Translations under genes and position numbers: made by a program
Source of the DNA: Sapria himalayana
Taxonomy: Eukaryota; Streptophyta; Magnoliopsida; Malpighiales; Rafflesiaceae
Assembly (NCBI GenBank): GCA_029783825.1
Contig: JAREIK010000801.1
Coordinates: 11,496,391-11,560,390, forward strand
DNA: 64,000 nucleotides
Direction of reading: 5' to 3'
Part shown: positions 62,680 to 64,000 of the stretch, piece by piece
Position numbering within the stretch: the first letter of the stretch is position 1
How the letters are laid out: every line of letters begins with the position of its first letter
The notes under the pieces: model-generated
The model's input: the letters and a program-made list of their open reading frames with translations, nothing else
Told to the model about the DNA's origin: nothing
Databases searched by the model: none

Positions 62680-63870
62680 AACTTTAAAATTCTCCCACTT
62701 GAAGTTCACCATACACATGCCATTTATGTTTTTATTAGACTAATAGAAAATCGATATCATATGAACTTGTCTATTTTTAATGACTTTGTGAATACATCAA
62801 CTAAGTTATCCTCCATATAAAATTTTTGTATATTTATACTTCCTTATTTTATCTTTTCTGATTAAAAGTAATTATATACTATAATATATTTTATTTTTGA
62901 GTTAAATGGTAGATTCATTAAGTGCAGAGCATTGTGACTATTATAAAATAAAGTAATTTTATTATATTTTTGTCCAAATTCTTCTAATATAAATTGTAAC
63001 CAAATTATCTCTTTACTAACTTGTATAATTATAACATATTAAGTTTATGTCATGGAAGTAAATACAATAGATTTTGACTTTAAAACTAAACATACAACTC
63101 CTCCAGTAAGAATAAATATATTATAGATAATAGATTTGCTATTATCAATATTGCCTACATAATTTAAATTAACACAATCTCTGAAAATAATATTTGAACT
63201 TCCATAATATATTATAATATTTGAGGTATTTTTAATATATTTCAAAATTCTCTGTATAGCATTCCAATATTTTTTATTAGGATTCATCATGTATCAACTG
63301 ATAACTCTCGTTATTTGTGTAATATCTAACCTTATACAAATAATAACAAACATTAAACATTCAACAGTTGATGTATATGATATATAAGACATTTTCATCT
63401 TTTATGCTTCATTAACAAGACTCATGTTCATCAATAATTGGAAATTAATAATATGAAAAATATAAATTAACTTATAATCATGCATATTGAAGCATCGCAA
63501 GACTTTTTTTATATAATTCTTTAGTAAGCATCATATTTTCATATTATTTTTATCTTGATTAATTTGCATTACAATAATTTTATTTACTAATCTTAGATTC
63601 TTCATATCACATTCTTTCAACAATCATACATTTAATTCTTAGACATAATACATGCTACCAATATATCATCGACATACAATAATAAGATAATGAAATCATT
63701 ATTCTCAAATCTCTTATAACACGAACAAGAATCAAAATTAAATCTAATATATCCAAAATTCATGATTAATGAATCAAACATCTTATATCAGCATCTCGAT
63801 AATTGTTTAAAATCATATAAAGATTTATTTAATCTAAAAACTAATCTCTTTCTTTTTTTTAAACCTTCTG
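62680..63870 (-). pseudogene. decayed Ty1/copia RT/RNase H, different subgroup
   Basis: Reading down the minus strand from 63870: RLNKSLYDFKQLSRC, then NDFIILLLYVDDILVACIMS with the YVDD site intact near 63680. Then comes NPNKKYWNAIQRILKYIKNT with NIIIYYGSSNIIFRDCVNLN, the RNase H start, at 63290-63150. Near 62695-62710 the phrase AAGTGGGAGAATTTTAAAG looks like the polypurine tract before a 3' LTR. The wording (NKSLYGLKQAPR, LLLYVDDMLVA) differs from the plus-strand copies. It is the same sense as ORC3. Confidence 0.78.
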
Positions 63871-63875
63871 GTTAT

Positions 63876-63925
63876 AATATATATATATATATACATATAC
63901 ATATACATATATATATATATATATT
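63876..63925. repeat. TA/CATATA low-complexity repeat
   Basis: Runs of TATATA with ACATATAC interruptions. Confidence 0.9.
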
Positions 63926-64000
63926 CATTAATTTCTCTATGAAAAAATATTATTTTCACATTTAACTATTCTAATTGTAAATTATATGTAGCTAACATTA

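Larger units (their letters stand above)
62148..64000 (-). other. upstream ORC3 intron, incomplete at right edge
   Basis: It contains (TG)n at 62221-62250 and a minus-strand copia pol relic (62680-63870). No exon with a plausible start codon for ORC3 was found, so the 5' end lies outside. Confidence 0.75.

Noticed and set aside
62148..64000. Search for the ORC3 start exon
   Set aside because: No GC-richer segment with ATG and a good donor in phase was found. The region is a copia relic and AT-rich DNA.
1..64000. tRNA, rRNA or organelle-derived inserts
   Set aside because: No cloverleaf-like or rRNA-like conserved stretches were noticed. A covariance-model scan would be needed to be certain.

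Overview
The window is AT-rich nuclear DNA from a flowering plant. The evidence is a plant-type ORC3 gene interrupted by GT-AG introns, Ty1/copia elements, hAT elements with BED/DUF659-type transposase, and a pogo/Tigger element of the plant type. The species cannot be fixed from sequence. Introns of up to 18 kb packed with decayed retroelements would suit a lineage with inflated introns, such as orchids, but that is only a guess.

One host gene dominates and spans almost the whole window on the minus strand. It encodes origin recognition complex subunit 3 (ORC3). Thirteen exons lie between 62147 and 9416. They sum to 1,760 nt (about 586 codons), all splice in frame with GT-AG borders, and none carries an internal stop. 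The N-terminal exon lies beyond the right edge. The C-terminal exons (the conserved last 130 or so residues in other plants) lie beyond the left edge. Everything else is therefore intronic: intron 2 is 7.9 kb, intron 9 is 18.1 kb, introns 11 and 12 are each over 7 kb, and intron 13 runs off the left edge.

Region by region: 1-9415 (intron 13) carries a near-complete hAT element (1927-5501) with an exact 8-bp target duplication and a broken transposase gene. 9492-16913 (intron 12) has two unrecognised coding-like segments, a DUF659 transposase fragment, an LTR with primer-binding site, a decayed copia copy and a hAT-type MITE. 17001-24174 (intron 11) has decayed copia copies and tandem repeats. 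24989-43050 (intron 9) is a stack: a tandem duplication with a MITE in one copy only, a pogo-like element, a hAT derivative, two more MITEs, and a 5.5-kb copia element with both LTRs that is itself nested in an older copia copy. 43251-64000 holds further copia remnants on both strands and two more hAT derivatives.

There are two hAT-type non-autonomous groups. One has TATGTTGCACGG-like ends and is related to the 3.6-kb element. The other has TAGAGGTGTCAA ends. No RNA genes, CRISPR arrays or bacterial-type systems were seen, and I found no convincing new biological system. The notable points are the intact gene under a heavy transposon load, the subterminal palindrome arrays of the hAT family, and several insertions dated or proved by internal evidence.
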